From NCBI GenBank assembly GCA_051294375.1, contig CM119270.1:21810370-21874369 (forward strand): a DNA stretch of 64,000 bases, written 5' to 3'. This DNA comes from Paraspadella gotoi. Taxonomy: Eukaryota; Chaetognatha. How positions within the stretch are numbered: position 1 is the first letter of the stretch; each line of letters begins with the position of its first letter. Made by a program: the position numbers and the translations under genes. Under the pieces are notes generated by a model. The model was not told the DNA's origin, made no database searches, and worked only from the letters and a program-made list of their open reading frames with translations. Below, one piece after another: positions 10,196 to 21,289 of this stretch.

Positions 10196-11935
10196 ATGTC
10201 GCTCGACGCTAACGACGTAAAAGCAAAACGGGAGGCGTCTCCCCGCGCCAACGGAAACTCCCGTCGACGGTCCCGATCGCCAATCTCGCGACGAGACCGT
10301 GAGGATCCTCAAGACCGACGCATATATGTCTCCAACATCCCTTACGAAGTCAAATGGATGAACTTGAAGGACATTTGCAAAGAGAAAGTCGGCGACGTGG
10401 CCTTCGTCGAACTGTACGATGATGACAAAGGCAAACCTAAAGGGTGCGGAATCGTCGAGTTTAAAAGCAAAGATGATGCTAAAAAAGCCATAGAGGTTCT
10501 CCATCAATACGAAATCTCTGGCCGCAAGATCATGGTCCGTGAAGAGAGAGAAACGGACCGGCGTCGTCTCGAGAGAGAGGCCGTTCCTCAGTCCAAAAGC
10601 GGCAAACGTAAAATGGACGATCGTGACACCCGCGACTTGACGCCGATGATGGCCCTGGGCGGCGGCGGCGGCGGTGGCGGCGGCGGGGGTTCTGGGTCCA
10701 ACGTCAACAGCCAATGGCAAAGTCTGATCTCGGCGGTGCCGCCCAAGATTTTGCAGAGTATCGGCGTTGATCCCACCGGTCCGCTCAGCTCGACTCTTTT
10801 CGTGTCCAATCTAGATTACAAGGTTAAGTGGAAGCATTTGTACGAAATATTCAGTCTCGCCGGAAAAGTTGTCACTGGGGAAATGAAACTCGACGATGAC
10901 GGCAAATCCCGTGGCATGGCCGTCGTGCAGATGGACAATCCATTGGAGGCGATACAAGCAATTTCCATGTTCGGCAGTCAGTTATTGTTTGAGAGAAAAA
11001 TCAACGTCAGGATGGACAGATACGATGGAAACGAACCGCCCAAAAAGAGCGAGGTCGAGCGCAGGGCTAAAGGTGGCATGCCAGAGGGACTCAAGAATGT
11101 CGGCATGGGTTTGGGCGCCAACGGAACAGTCGTTAATATCGGTCGTCTTCTGGAAGAACAACGACAACAACAGCAATCCATGATGACCTTGAATTCCGGC
11201 ATGGGAGGCATGTCAGGCATGGGAATGAACTCTTCCATGGGCATGAATCAGATGGGTCTTATGAACGGGTCCATGGGCGGAATGAACGCCATGGGTTCCA
11301 TGAGCGGCATGTCAAGCATGGGCGCCATGGGTTCCGGCGCGGGTTCCATGGCTAGTCTCGATCGGGGTTTGGCGGACATGAGAGGTTTGTCGGCCGATCG
11401 CATGGGCAGGGATCACATCGGCATGCCATCTCTCTCTTCCATGAGCGATTTCTCCAATAGCTATCGCACTTCTTCTACCATGTCCACTCTGGGTCTTTCC
11501 GGCGGGATGAGGGATTATCCAAACGGCCTCGGCGACATGCGAGGTTCCGCCATGCCCTCTGCCCTCGGTGCCCCCTCCTCAGGCCCTCTCGGAGCCGGCG
11601 GAATTCTCGACGCTTTCCCCAGGTCGGCCCTCGGCGGCTCGGGAGCCGATCGAGATCGCCCCGTCCCCATGATGTCCCGCGGGGGCGATAGGGATCCCGA
11701 ATGCAGCGTCTTCGTTCGTAATCTTCCCTTCTCGATGAACTGGCAGGATCTTAAAGACAAGTTCCGATGCGTGGGCGACGTGAGATACGCGGAAGTGAAA
11801 CAAAAGGACGGAAAGTCGATGGGTTGCGGTGTGGTTCGTTTCGGGAGCAAAGATGAAGCTCAAAAGGCGATTGAACTCTTTCACCGAACGCGGGTTGACG
11901 GCCGTGAAATCGAAGTGAGGTTTGATCGGGCTTGA
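10196..11935 (+). CDS. HNRNPM: hnRNP M-like RNA-binding protein (three RRMs)
   Basis: Nuclear RNA-binding protein of the hnRNP M / MYEF2 / Drosophila rumpelstiltskin family, which act in splicing and mRNA regulation. The coding region is 579 residues in one exon. Order: Arg/Ser-rich N-terminus (22-35, RRRSRSPISRR); RRM1 about 43-115 (RNP2 IYVSNI 43-48, RNP1 KGCGIVEF 82-89); Gly11 run (155-165); RRM2 about 200-273 (RNP2 LFVSNL 201-206, RNP1 SRGMAVVQM); a long Met/Gly/Ser-rich linker of GMGG, SMG and GMN repeats, like the methionine-rich segment of hnRNP M; and RRM3 about 503-577 (RNP2 VFVRNL 505-510, RNP1 MGCGVVRF 542-549), ending two residues later. The start was chosen at 10196 because the 60 in-frame codons upstream are Lys/Phe low complexity and contain a likely splice acceptor. 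GC-rich third positions contrast with the AT-rich flanks. Confidence 0.93.
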   Translation: MSLDANDVKAKREASPRANGNSRRRSRSPISRRDREDPQDRRIYVSNIPYEVKWMNLKDICKEKVGDVAFVELYDDDKGKPKGCGIVEFKSKDDAKKAIEVLHQYEISGRKIMVREERETDRRRLEREAVPQSKSGKRKMDDRDTRDLTPMMALGGGGGGGGGGGSGSNVNSQWQSLISAVPPKILQSIGVDPTGPLSSTLFVSNLDYKVKWKHLYEIFSLAGKVVTGEMKLDDDGKSRGMAVVQMDNPLEAIQAISMFGSQLLFERKINVRMDRYDGNEPPKKSEVERRAKGGMPEGLKNVGMGLGANGTVVNIGRLLEEQRQQQQSMMTLNSGMGGMSGMGMNSSMGMNQMGLMNGSMGGMNAMGSMSGMSSMGAMGSGAGSMASLDRGLADMRGLSADRMGRDHIGMPSLSSMSDFSNSYRTSSTMSTLGLSGGMRDYPNGLGDMRGSAMPSALGAPSSGPLGAGGILDAFPRSALGGSGADRDRPVPMMSRGGDRDPECSVFVRNLPFSMNWQDLKDKFRCVGDVRYAEVKQKDGKSMGCGVVRFGSKDEAQKAIELFHRTRVDGREIEVRFDRA

Positions 11936-14900
11936 AGAGACAATTCTAATCCAAAAGCTGAGAATGAGCTTCTTTTTACTCTCTCTCACTCTCTCTCCCC
12001 TTTTTTTTTCCCTTTGTAATTTAATCTTGTATTGTTCCCAATTTGGTTATCCAACGATTTTTTTTTTTTGGTCAATTTTAATTTTCCATTTTTTTTTTGT
12101 TTTCAAAATTTAAAGTTTTTTTTTTGGGCTCAAATTAAAACTTCTTTTTGTCAAATCGTTTTTTTCGGAAGGAATCTCTGCCGGTTTGACATCTTTTCCC
12201 TGAGGGGGGAGTCTTAGTTAATTTCCCAAATCGGCAAAGGATGTCTGAGATCATGTATGTAATTCCAATATTTTGTAAATTGTCACCAATTGTCAAAGGT
12301 TTTTTCCCCCTTGCCTCTCCTTACTTTTTAACGTTCTTTTTCAGAGAATCATTTTATTCCCGATTGTTAAGTTCCGTCTGTCATAAAATGTTTAAATTTG
12401 ACCAACATCCTATTCCCTATATATCGGCATGTTAGCGTCTCAAATCGATATTTATATTTAATTCAAATCGTAAAGTATAATAAGCTTCACATCGGCTCGC
12501 GCGTTTCAGAGTGAAATTTCGAAAAGTTTTTTTGCTTTAATGGATTTCTTAATCTTTAAATGATTATTTTTATCTTTCGTATCCAGCACTTTCTATTAAT
12601 GGGCCTGACTCGGTTCTATATCTGACACTTTTCGTAATACATCGTTTTAGAATTCCCTGTATAGCTTAACACTGTTGATATGTCCGGTTTGCTTCATACT
12701 AATTTTTAAATGGAACGAAAATCATAGCTCCGTCGAATTTTCCATGGCTTTATTGGGTTTAGCAATTTCACTCTTAAAAAAATGTTCAAAAATCTAAAAT
12801 GTCTTTTTTCTCGGGTTCGGTACTCAAGTTCTCTCGTCAAATTGTTTACCTCGCATTTATTGTCCCAATGTTTCCAAAATTAAAAAAAATTATCGAAATT
12901 GTTCCAAGTCGTCCTGAGCCGTGGGGACTGTTCACCATGCTGTTCACCCTGCTCCATGTCATTAGAAAACCTCATTTTCTGTCCAAATATAATAATTTGC
13001 GTCTGTAACTTTGCTTTTCCTGTTAGCCAAATTTTTCGCGTTATCTTTAGTGACCTCAAAATTTTCCAGTTCGAGTAATCTTGGTTATTTTTTTTTCCCA
13101 GCTTCGAAATGTGGTTTTGATAATTAGCCTTGCTTTTTTTTTATCTTGGTAAGTTTTGCTTTTGACGGTTGCGAATTCGTTAGATTTTCTCGTTATTTTT
13201 CGGAAAGTTTTTCATGACATGAAATACATTTAAACTGGTAATCGGCATAACTTGTACTGACACGTTAAAAAAGACGTCGTGGAAATTCGCTTTTTCTCTT
13301 TACAATGTTTAAATATATTTTATGTCGTTCAGCCGATCATGTTAAATAAAGAATTCGTCCTTTCGGAATTAATGAAAAGTAAGAAAGTATTCGAGGTTCT
13401 CCTGTTGCTAATTTCCAATTTCAATTTCTGCAAAATCTGAGTGCAATGGCGGATGGCGGGCAAGTTGGACAACATGGCGGCGTCAATTGAACATGCTTAC
13501 GACAATGGAAGTATATGGGGGATCTGGCACAACAGGTTTGTATTAATGATATAATTTTAAGTTTTTGGAATTCGGGACTTCAACGAAGCGTGAAGATGCC
13601 CAGAAACTTATTATTATGTAATTATAAAGTAGTGTTTAAAAATTGTTAAGTCAACGAAATTTATAAGATTGTTGTTTTTCCTGTTGCTCAAATAATTATT
13701 AATACACGTTAGATTTTTGATTGTGATTTCGCCGAATTGAATATGAATTTCTTAATATCAAATCAGTTACTCACCAAAATTTTACTTGGGATAGATAGCT
13801 AATAGGTCCATAAGTTATGGCATAACTAATTAAGTTATTTTAATTTTGATCGAAATACTAAAAAAAATGTTGGAACTGAAGTTACGTTGTGCTATGTGAA
13901 ATCCGATACTTCTGTAACTGGTAAACAATATTAAGGCTATTAAATTAATCTGTTATCCTCAGCCTTCTTAACTATGTTTCCGAATAAATAAAATTTGAAA
14001 GAAGCCCCAAGCTAAGGCATCTTTATTTTTACGAGTTGAACATTTCTAGCACATTTTTATACAGAAGATCTTTTGTTTCGCCTGACCCGACATCTCTTAT
14101 CTTAATCTTAAAAATGTGAATAAACAAAGTTCTACATCTGACATTTAATTTAAATCTGTTTAAATTTTAAACTGATCGATCTAGCCGAAAATTATATGGA
14201 TGTATTAATAAAATATTTTAAATATATCAAATCCTAATTATTGCTTGTTTTTTTTATTCAAGAATCAAGCAGACAGTTTTCGTGATTTTCATTTACAACA
14301 ATTACTAAAAAATACGTTAAATTAAGGTTCACGTAACAAAGAAACAAAAGGGATAACACTGACGAGAATAATTCGCTGTTTTACAAATTTGATTCAAAAC
14401 ATTGACGTAACTCGATATTACGAACAAAGTAATAGTAGAAATAACTGAAAGCATCAATTTATGATCATATATGAGGTTCGTTTTGATCGTTCAAAGATCG
14501 ATCCGTATTGTGTACCGAAGTAAACCTCAACAAACCAGGACCATTGTTAGTACAAAACTTAATTGATGGAGAAAGAAATTAACAAAGTTCGGCGATAAAA
14601 GTTAACAAATGCGATTCGCGGTCGAGGCCTTGAAAAATTAGCCAACTCTCGATGAAATTAAAATTGCATTTAGACTTTCAAGCAACTGGAGTATTTAGTT
14701 CGAAGAATTTTTGGTTTGGCACAAATCTTGATGCTGTAGAAGACAATTTATCGAGTTTGAAATCCAATTAAAATAAAATATTATGTAAAAATCCTCTGAC
14801 AAAATCTATCTGCGCTTAACACTGATTCAGCAGAAAGGAATTCTGTTCATTAATATAATTTAAAAAAACAATCTATCCTAAAAAATCGATTTCATGTTCT

Positions 14901-14954
14901 CAAAAAATTAATTTCTTATATTTTAAATATTGTTTAATAAATTCTTGGTCTTCT
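11936..14954 (+). other. hnRNP M 3' flank and intergenic sequence
   Basis: T-rich sequence follows the stop, including several T9-T11 runs and a CT run at 11979-11999. Poly(A) signal candidates are ATTAAA near 12134, AATAAA at 13345-13350 and overlapping AATAAA at 13983-13992; which is used cannot be told. A YY1-like word (ACATGGCGGC) lies near 13474. No further coding sequence was recognised. Confidence 0.4.
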
Positions 14955-15620
14955 TCAAACGTCCGTATCGCAATCCTTGGCCGACGCCCCCAACAACCAT
15001 TCCTGCGTGTAGGCCATTCTGTCTTGATCCATCTCCTCGTCCTCGATCGACGCCGTCAACAAGGCCGTCCCCTCCGGCCCCGTCGCCATCCTCGATCCGG
15101 GCCTCGCCGCCGTCCATTCTCTCTCCGACGCTCCGTCCTCTTCCTCCGCTTCCATCGCTAGCGGCGTCGTTAAAACCGGCGTCATCAGCGGCGTCGTCGC
15201 GGGAATCAGCGCCGCCGTGGAAAGTGGCGTGGGTACGGCGTCGTAATCCGCGACCCCGTGGACGCATGTCGTCGGAAATTCGTCCCAGTCGCCGGAGAGA
15301 TCAGCGTATCCTCCGACGCAGAGTTGCTTCCATCCGGAAGGCAGCGATCCGGCAGCGTCGACATCTGCGTCGGCAATATCTCGTCTGCCGACTTCTTCGT
15401 CGCTCGGAGTCCTCGCTCCGCCGACGCAGATGCGTCTCGCCCAACCGGAAGTGGCGGCCGGTGGACGGCGTACTCGACGAGCGGGTGGCGTCGCCGCTGG
15501 AGGCTGTGGCGGCGTGGAGGCGTCGTGGATCGAAAAGGATGACGGAGATTGGCGGGCGGCGGCGGCGGCGGCGGCGGTCTCGTAGCACGACGATGGGTGC
15601 CCCTCTGGGGGCTTCCCCTC
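14955..15620 (-). CDS. Terminal exon of an unidentified protein with PDZ-ligand-like C-terminus
   Basis: I do not recognise the protein. On the minus strand an acceptor (aattccttag, AG at 15621-15622) opens a frame of 221 codons to a TAG-free end and a stop at 14955-14957. The frame begins EGKPPEGHPSSCYE, then Ala7, Pro/Ala-rich sequence, then mixed sequence such as SGWKQLCVGGYADLSGDWDE and CVHGVADYDAVPTP. An acidic segment MEAEEEDGASERE follows, and the end is MAYTQEWLLGASAKDCDTDV. The last four residues, DTDV, fit a class I PDZ ligand (S/T-x-V). The GC-rich island coincides exactly with the frame, against AT-rich flanks. The other frames are Arg-rich and less protein-like. The likely role is a cytoplasmic tail of a membrane protein, which is inference. 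Confidence 0.5.
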   Translation of the reverse strand, partial: EGKPPEGHPSSCYETAAAAAAARQSPSSFSIHDASTPPQPPAATPPARRVRRPPAATSGWARRICVGGARTPSDEEVGRRDIADADVDAAGSLPSGWKQLCVGGYADLSGDWDEFPTTCVHGVADYDAVPTPLSTAALIPATTPLMTPVLTTPLAMEAEEEDGASEREWTAARPGSRMATGPEGTALLTASIEDEEMDQDRMAYTQEWLLGASAKDCDTDV

Positions 15621-15837
15621 CTAAGGAATTAAAATGGAATAAGAATATAATGAAAAATGATAATGGTTTTAATTTGGTACTAAATAATAGGGTATAAAGA
15701 TAAAGTTAAAGCAAAGTTAATGAAGTTAATTTATGGTTAAATTAAAATTTAATTAATTATTAAGTTATGGTAATTAATAGGTTAAGTTAAAGTTAATTAA
15801 TTTAATTTCAGTAGATTTAGCTTCAGTAGATTCGTAA

Positions 15838-16010
15838 GCCTGTCACAACTCACCCTTCACCTGTCATAACTCCCCTGTCACGTGCCATAACTCCCCTGTC
15901 ACCTATCACAACTCCCCTGTTACCTGTCACAACTCTTCTGTCACCTGTCACAACTCACCTGTCACAACTCCCCTGTCACCTGTCACATCTTCCCTGTCAC
16001 CTGTCATAAG
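15838..16010 (+). repeat. ~21-bp minisatellite (CCTGTCACAACTCC)
   Basis: About nine copies of cacctgtcacaactcccctg with substitutions and length changes. It lies inside the proposed intron between the minus-strand exons 16073-16117 and 14955-15620. Confidence 0.85.
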
Positions 16011-16072
16011 CCCATCGTTCCGATTCCGATGTAATAATATCCGTCGATAGAAGTGACCGAATTTTTTCTCAC

Positions 16073-16117
16073 TTCTACTTCGTCTCCGTCGACGGCGGAA
16101 TCTATGACAGTCTCCGC
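16073..16117 (-). CDS. Candidate 45-nt internal exon of the same minus-strand gene
   Basis: The minus strand shows a strong acceptor (catctttctctcacag), then 15 codons reading AETVIDSAVDGDEVE, then a good donor (gtgaga). The exon is phase 0 at both ends, so it joins without a frameshift to the exon starting at 15620. If the donor is not used, the frame continues for 22 more codons (from VRKNSVTSIDGYYYIGIGTM) to a TGA near 16013, a possible alternative C-terminus. No family is recognised. Support rests on splice sites and frame. Confidence 0.35.
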
Positions 16118-16323
16118 CTGTGAGAGAAAGATGTGATAGGATTCATGTCATAAAATATGCAAAAGAGGAGAAATTAACGATTTTACAAAGGATATATCTT
16201 GAAAGACATTATTTAGAGAAAGCAAGTATGGTTATCGATTAATCAATTGTTTATGCTAAATTGCTAATCATATGAAATATAATATTAAAATAATTACAGT
16301 AAAACCTGTTTATTGCGTTTAAC

Positions 16324-16390
16324 CTTGTGTCGGAGTCCAAAATCGTCGTCGTCTTTTTCCTCGAGATGATTTTGTTTTCGCCGTCGCACT
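16324..16390 (-). CDS. Candidate upstream exon (basic-then-acidic segment)
   Basis: Minus-strand acceptor (ttcttggtacag) and donor (caag/gttaaa) bound 67 nt. In the frame that joins phase 0 to the next exon it reads VRRRKQNHLEEKDDDDFGLR then HK. A basic cluster followed by acidic residues would suit the cytoplasmic side of a single-pass membrane protein. No transmembrane exon was found further upstream. The donor is weak, so this call is tentative. Confidence 0.25.
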
Positions 16391-16557
16391 CTGTACCAAG
16401 AATTTGTTTACATTTTAAACGTTTAGCGTTTTCTATTATTAACAATATAATACAATTAATCCCATCCAGTAACGGATTTAACGTTTATAATTACTTTCTT
16501 TTGGTCAAAACTGGTAAACGTAAATCGCCGAAAGTTGGGAGCGAAAATTCCAACTGA

Positions 16558-16558
<1 letters not shown>

Positions 16559-16624
<66 letters not shown>

Positions 16625-16661
16625 GACCCGGCCTTCGCCCCCCAATGACCTTCCCTTCATT

Positions 16662-16698
<37 letters not shown>
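16559..16698 (+). repeat. (TC)n and (GA)n tracts facing each other
   Basis: About 62 bp of (TC)n, 46 bp of unique GC-richer sequence, then about 30 bp of (AG)n. The two tracts are mutually complementary on one strand, so the block is a potential hairpin. Confidence 0.85.
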
Positions 16699-16701
<3 letters not shown>

Positions 16702-16837
16702 AGAGAGATGAGAGAGTGATGTGACTCCCTCTCCCTCTCGCTTTTCATCCTCGGACATAAAACGCGGTCGTCGAATCTCATTTTTCAAGAGAAAAAAAAT
16801 CAGTTCGATTCATCGGCTTTTTATCTCCTTTTCTCCG

Positions 16838-17090
16838 CGAAATCACTTCTCACAATCACTTCGCTAATCACTTCTCACAATCACTTCTCACATTCAGTTC
16901 TCACATTCAGTTCTCACAATCAAATCACTTCTCACAATCACTTCTCTTAATCACTTCTTACAATCACTTCTCACATTCAGTTCTCACAATCACTTCACTT
17001 AACCACTTCTGACAATCACTTCTCTTAATCACTTATCACTACACTTTTCCTAATCACTTCTTATAATTACTTCTTAATATCATTTTTTTT
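16838..17090 (+). repeat. 13-bp minisatellite (CACTTCTCACAAT)
   Basis: About 18 degenerate copies of cacttctcacaat, with variants cagttctcacatt and cacttctcttaat. They fade into AT-rich sequence. Confidence 0.85.
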
Positions 17091-18007
17091 TTAAATACAG
17101 AACCTATTCACTTTTTACAACAACTTACTCATAAACTCATTTTCCGCAATCACTTTTAACTTATAACTTTTATTACTGTAATCACTAATTACGATCAATA
17201 GTTTTTCAACATCTTTAATCAGTTTTAACAAGAGTCAAACTCAAAGCCGTCAAAATGTCCCATGTTCTTTTATTTTTTTTTAAACTGGCGGAGAAAGCGT
17301 CAACTAGAACGAGAACCAAAAAATAAAACAAAAGACAACGGGAACCTTAAGTTAATAGAAAAATTTACGCCAGAAAATTAAATAAAAATCATATTATCAT
17401 TTAATCATTTAATCATTTGCCTTTGGTTAAGTTGATTCTCCTGCGATGTTTTATAATAATAAAAAAAAATATGGAAGGAAAACATTTTACGGTTTGAAAA
17501 TTTATCTCGTTTGATTCTTTGTTCAATATTATTTGAACAAACAAACGTAACGACGATTCTATTCTTCTTGATTGACGTTTCTATTATGGGTTTTCAATCT
17601 TTTTTTCCTCATTTTACAACACATTAGCTGATGCGCTTAAACCCCCTGCCCCCGCCCTCATTTCACCATCTAAAGCTGTCGTTGAGAGGCAAATTACATA
17701 CCAATTTCATATATATTACTAACTACCGATTACTTATAGAAATATTGCGACAAATGTCAAAAAAAAAAATGTTAATTCGCGTAATAAAGTGGCAAGATTA
17801 TTCTTTTATTTAGGTTTTTGTTAATTGTTTCCGCATCTTACATACTAAATTGCTTAAATATTCCCTCGATCTTTCTATCTCTGTTACTCTATCGACACGG
17901 CTGCTAGAGCCAAAAATAGTTAATGCTCGTTCTTCAAATAAATAATACGTATAAGATGAATAAATAATACAACTAATTAACGAAAATATCACCCAATTCA
18001 AAAAAAC
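17091..18007. other. AT-rich spacer
   Basis: No repeat unit or coding signal is supported. A short C-rich stretch at 17641-17660 stands out, but no exon can be built around it. Confidence 0.4.
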
Positions 18008-18796
18008 ATCTATCATATCACGTAAACGAGGGTGAGCATGATGATGATGATGATGATGAATGATGAGATGATGATATGATGATGATGATGATGATGATGA
18101 TGACGACACTACCACGCCCTCCTCTCCGCCCTCTTAACCAAATTAAAATCCTGTGAAGTTTTTCTTATTCAAATTTTTTTTTCAAACAAAAAAAGGATCG
18201 AATTTGTGATGAACTTGAATTTTTTTTTCTCTTTGAAATTTAATGAACAAGTTTGACCCAAAATTCTAAATCTCGAAATCATTATGGCCTGTCCAAGGTC
18301 AGGGGCAAGATAGCCATGTATTAAATGAAATATATAATTTTTATATTGATTGTGCCAAATTTACAAATCCGTAAAAAACGATAAAGAAAAACTTTCAAAA
18401 AAAGCAGATCTTTTTCTGTTACCTATATTTGCTCCTTTCTAATGAAATTAATATCAAATAGGACAGCCGGACAGACGGACAAAGACAACAGACGTCTTCG
18501 CGATTCGTGATCGTGAATGAATAAATGATGACATCTAATGGTGACATAACAATGATAAACAATAAGAGAAAAACCTTTCAATATAAGGGCGACGGGAAAA
18601 GGGACCATGATAACAGCGATGAAACGATTGACGACGACACACGACGACGATTACGACGACAGACATGACGAAACGACGACGATGATGGCGACGACGACGC
18701 CAATGAATCTTTCTACAAAACGAAAAAGACAAATGATTACGAGATTTAGTTTGACGCAACGAGCCAGCGTCGTGTCGTCGTCGTCGTCGTCGTCGT

Positions 18797-18844
<48 letters not shown>

Positions 18845-19931
18845 TCATATATCCGCGGCGTGGACGGTCGGAATGTCCACCTGCCGTCAAAACGACAAAA
18901 ACGACGACGAGGACGACGACGACGACGACCGATGTTCCGGAAGATAAAAATGGAGCAGATCCAAGTGACGGCAATGGCTCGAGGGATAGTTCCTGTTTTT
19001 ATTTTAAAATTATTTAAACCGTAAAAATGCTTCTCAATATTCTTTATCCTAACATTTTTTTATTGATTCAAAATGCGACTTAATGCTGTCGCATATATAT
19101 TAAGGCGGAACAGGTTACAAACTCACAGAAGTCCGGTAATAAATATTGTTAATGTGTTTATTTATGTTGAAATAAAAAAAATTAAGATTTTATTTATAGT
19201 TAAATGCATAGAAACTATTTATTATAAATTATATAATAAAACAATTTTATTAATAAATTTTATTTTTTTAACGGATTCTGTTAGAGCTTGAAAAGTTAAA
19301 TGAAGGTTATTAAAATTTGTAGTACTAACCTTCATCTTACTTTTTAATCACACACCATCAAAAGACCACCCATTCTACATCATGCGCCACCATTCCTTAT
19401 GAAAAGGCTCCACGATCACCCATCAGAGAGCGCCCTCTCTCGATGACGAACTTATGCAAATGAGTTTGATGAGAGAAAGGGACGCAGTGGGTGAAGGCGA
19501 CTACGACGAACGACGATGACGACGACGACGACGAAAAGTGGGCGTGTCTCACTCTCGATGGGTTCGGTGATTGACAGGATTCCCCCAAAGGGAGCAGGTG
19601 ATTAGCGAGGTGTGAGCAGAACGCGGGCTGTGAATTGTGAAAAGTGATATAGCGGCGGTTGAATGACCTTGAATGACCTTGTGAGGGTCGGTGAGTATGA
19701 TTGGTGAAAGATGGATAAGACCGGAAGGCTGATTGGCTTGCTTGGGCGACAAGCAAAAATAAAATGCTTGGTGAAGGTGATTGGTGATCATGAAAAAACC
19801 TGGAGTTTTAGTCGAAGAAAAGAAAATGGGAATGACAAAAATGACGATGACAAAATGATGTTGAATAATGACAATGACATTGATGACAGAGTTGATAAAA
19901 TGACAGGGGGATATCGAAAGAAGAGGGTAGG
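18008..19931 (+). mobile_element. Left arm of a foldback-like palindrome
   Basis: The whole arm is repeated as the reverse complement at 22044-23922. Matched landmarks include cgagggtgagcatgatgatg at 18027 and its reverse complement near 23905, cctgtgaagtttttcttatt near 18150 and near 23780, and the 19408-19460 block against 22505-22560. The arm contains (GAT)n at 18038-18105, (CGT)n at 18777-18843, (GAC)n near 18905 and the dispersed core repeat at 18288. Arms differ by scattered substitutions and small indels. No transposase frame is present. Confidence 0.7.
18288..18361 (+). repeat. Dispersed repeat core, copy 3
   Basis: The sequence gtccaaggtcaggggcaaga, 'tagccatgtattaaatgaaa' and 'tttttatattgattgtgcca' matches the core at 7362. 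Its inverted partner sits at about 23590-23670 in the other palindrome arm. Confidence 0.6.
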
Positions 19932-19944
19932 ATGTACAGGCTCA

Positions 19945-20565
19945 CACGGGATTCTCCAACTGGATTCCTCCCACACGGATCTTCCCACGCGGGATTCCTA
20001 CCACGGGAATTCCTCCCAATCGGGATTCTCCACACGGATACCCCCTCCTCCCGCGGATTCCTCCACACGGAATCCTCCCGCAAGGAATTCCTCCACACGG
20101 GATTCCTCCATGAAATTCCTCCCCCATAGAATTCCTCCCACACGGGATTCCCTCCCAAAGAATTCCTCCCCAAAAGAAATTCCTCCCACGCGGGATTCCT
20201 CCACACGGGATTCTCCCATGCAGGATTCCCTGCCACAACGGGATTCCTTCCACAACGGGAATTTCTCCCTAGCGTGATTCCTCCCACGCAGTGATTCCTC
20301 CACACGGGATTGTCTTCACACGGGATTCCTCACGCGGGATTCCTCCACACGAGATTCTCCAACACAGGATTCCTCCCAACAGGGGATTCCTCCCACGCGG
20401 ATTCCTCCCACACGGGATTACTCCACACTGATTTCCTCCACACGGGATTCTCCCCACAGGAATTCCTCACATGGATTCTCCACGGGAATTCCTCCCACGA
20501 CTGATTTCCTCCCACAACGGGATTACTCCACAACGCGATTCCCTCCCAAACGGGCTTCCTCCCTA
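19945..20565 (+). repeat. Minisatellite, CACACGGGATTCCTCC orientation
   Basis: About 38 degenerate copies of a 15-18-bp unit, cacacgggattcctcc, with insertions of one to three bases. Frames on either strand give Gly/Arg/Asn/Pro or Thr/Arg/Asp/Ser repeat peptides that change frame at each indel. They are not coding. Confidence 0.9.
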
Positions 20566-20614
20566 AATTGTGATTAATTTTCTAGGTTGCATGTTCTTGT
20601 TGAAAGGAAAAAAA

Positions 20615-21185
20615 TTTGGGAGAATCCGCTGGGAGGAATCCGCGTTGGGAGGAATTCCGTGTGGGAGGAAATCCCGGTGGGAAGGAATCCGCATGGGAGA
20701 ATCCGTGTGGGAGGAATCCCGCGTGGAGGAATCCATGGGGAGATTCCCTTGTGGAGGAATCCCCTGTGGAAGGAATCCGCGCGTGGGAGGAATCCCGTGT
20801 GGGAGGAATCCTGTGGGGAGAATACGCGTGGAGGAATCCCGCGTGAGAAATCCCGTGTGGGAGGAATCCGCGTGGGAGGAACCCGTGTGGGAAGGAATCC
20901 CGTGTGGGAAGAATCCCGCGTGGGAGGAACCCCGTGTGGGAGAATCCGTGTGGGAAGAATCCGCGTGGGAGACTTCTGTGGGGAGGAACCCCGTGTGGGA
21001 GGAATCCCGCGTGGAGGAATTCCTTTGGGAGGAATCCTGTGGGGAGGAATTCCTTTTGGGAGGAATCCCGTGTGGGAGCAATTCCATTGGGAGGATCCCT
21101 TGGGATCCGTGTGGGGGAAACCGTGTGGAGAATCCGCGTGGGAGGAATCCCGCGTGGGAGGAATCCTGTTGGAGGAATCCCAATG
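20615..21185 (-). repeat. Same minisatellite in inverted orientation
   Basis: About 35 copies of ggaggaatcccgtgtggg, the reverse complement of the unit at 19945-20565. A 50-bp AT-rich hinge (20566-20614) separates the two orientations. Confidence 0.9.
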
Positions 21186-21289
21186 GAACCCGAAAGAAGG
21201 AGAATGACAGGCTGAAGAGAAATTGATGACAAGAGGAAGGAGAAGACGGAGGAGCGACGCCAAAAAATGGAAATGACATGGAAGGCGGG

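Noticed and set aside
14930-15697. 255-codon plus-strand frame rich in Arg, Pro and Ser
   Set aside because: It is the antisense shadow of the minus-strand exon 14955-15620, whose frame has balanced composition and matching splice borders.
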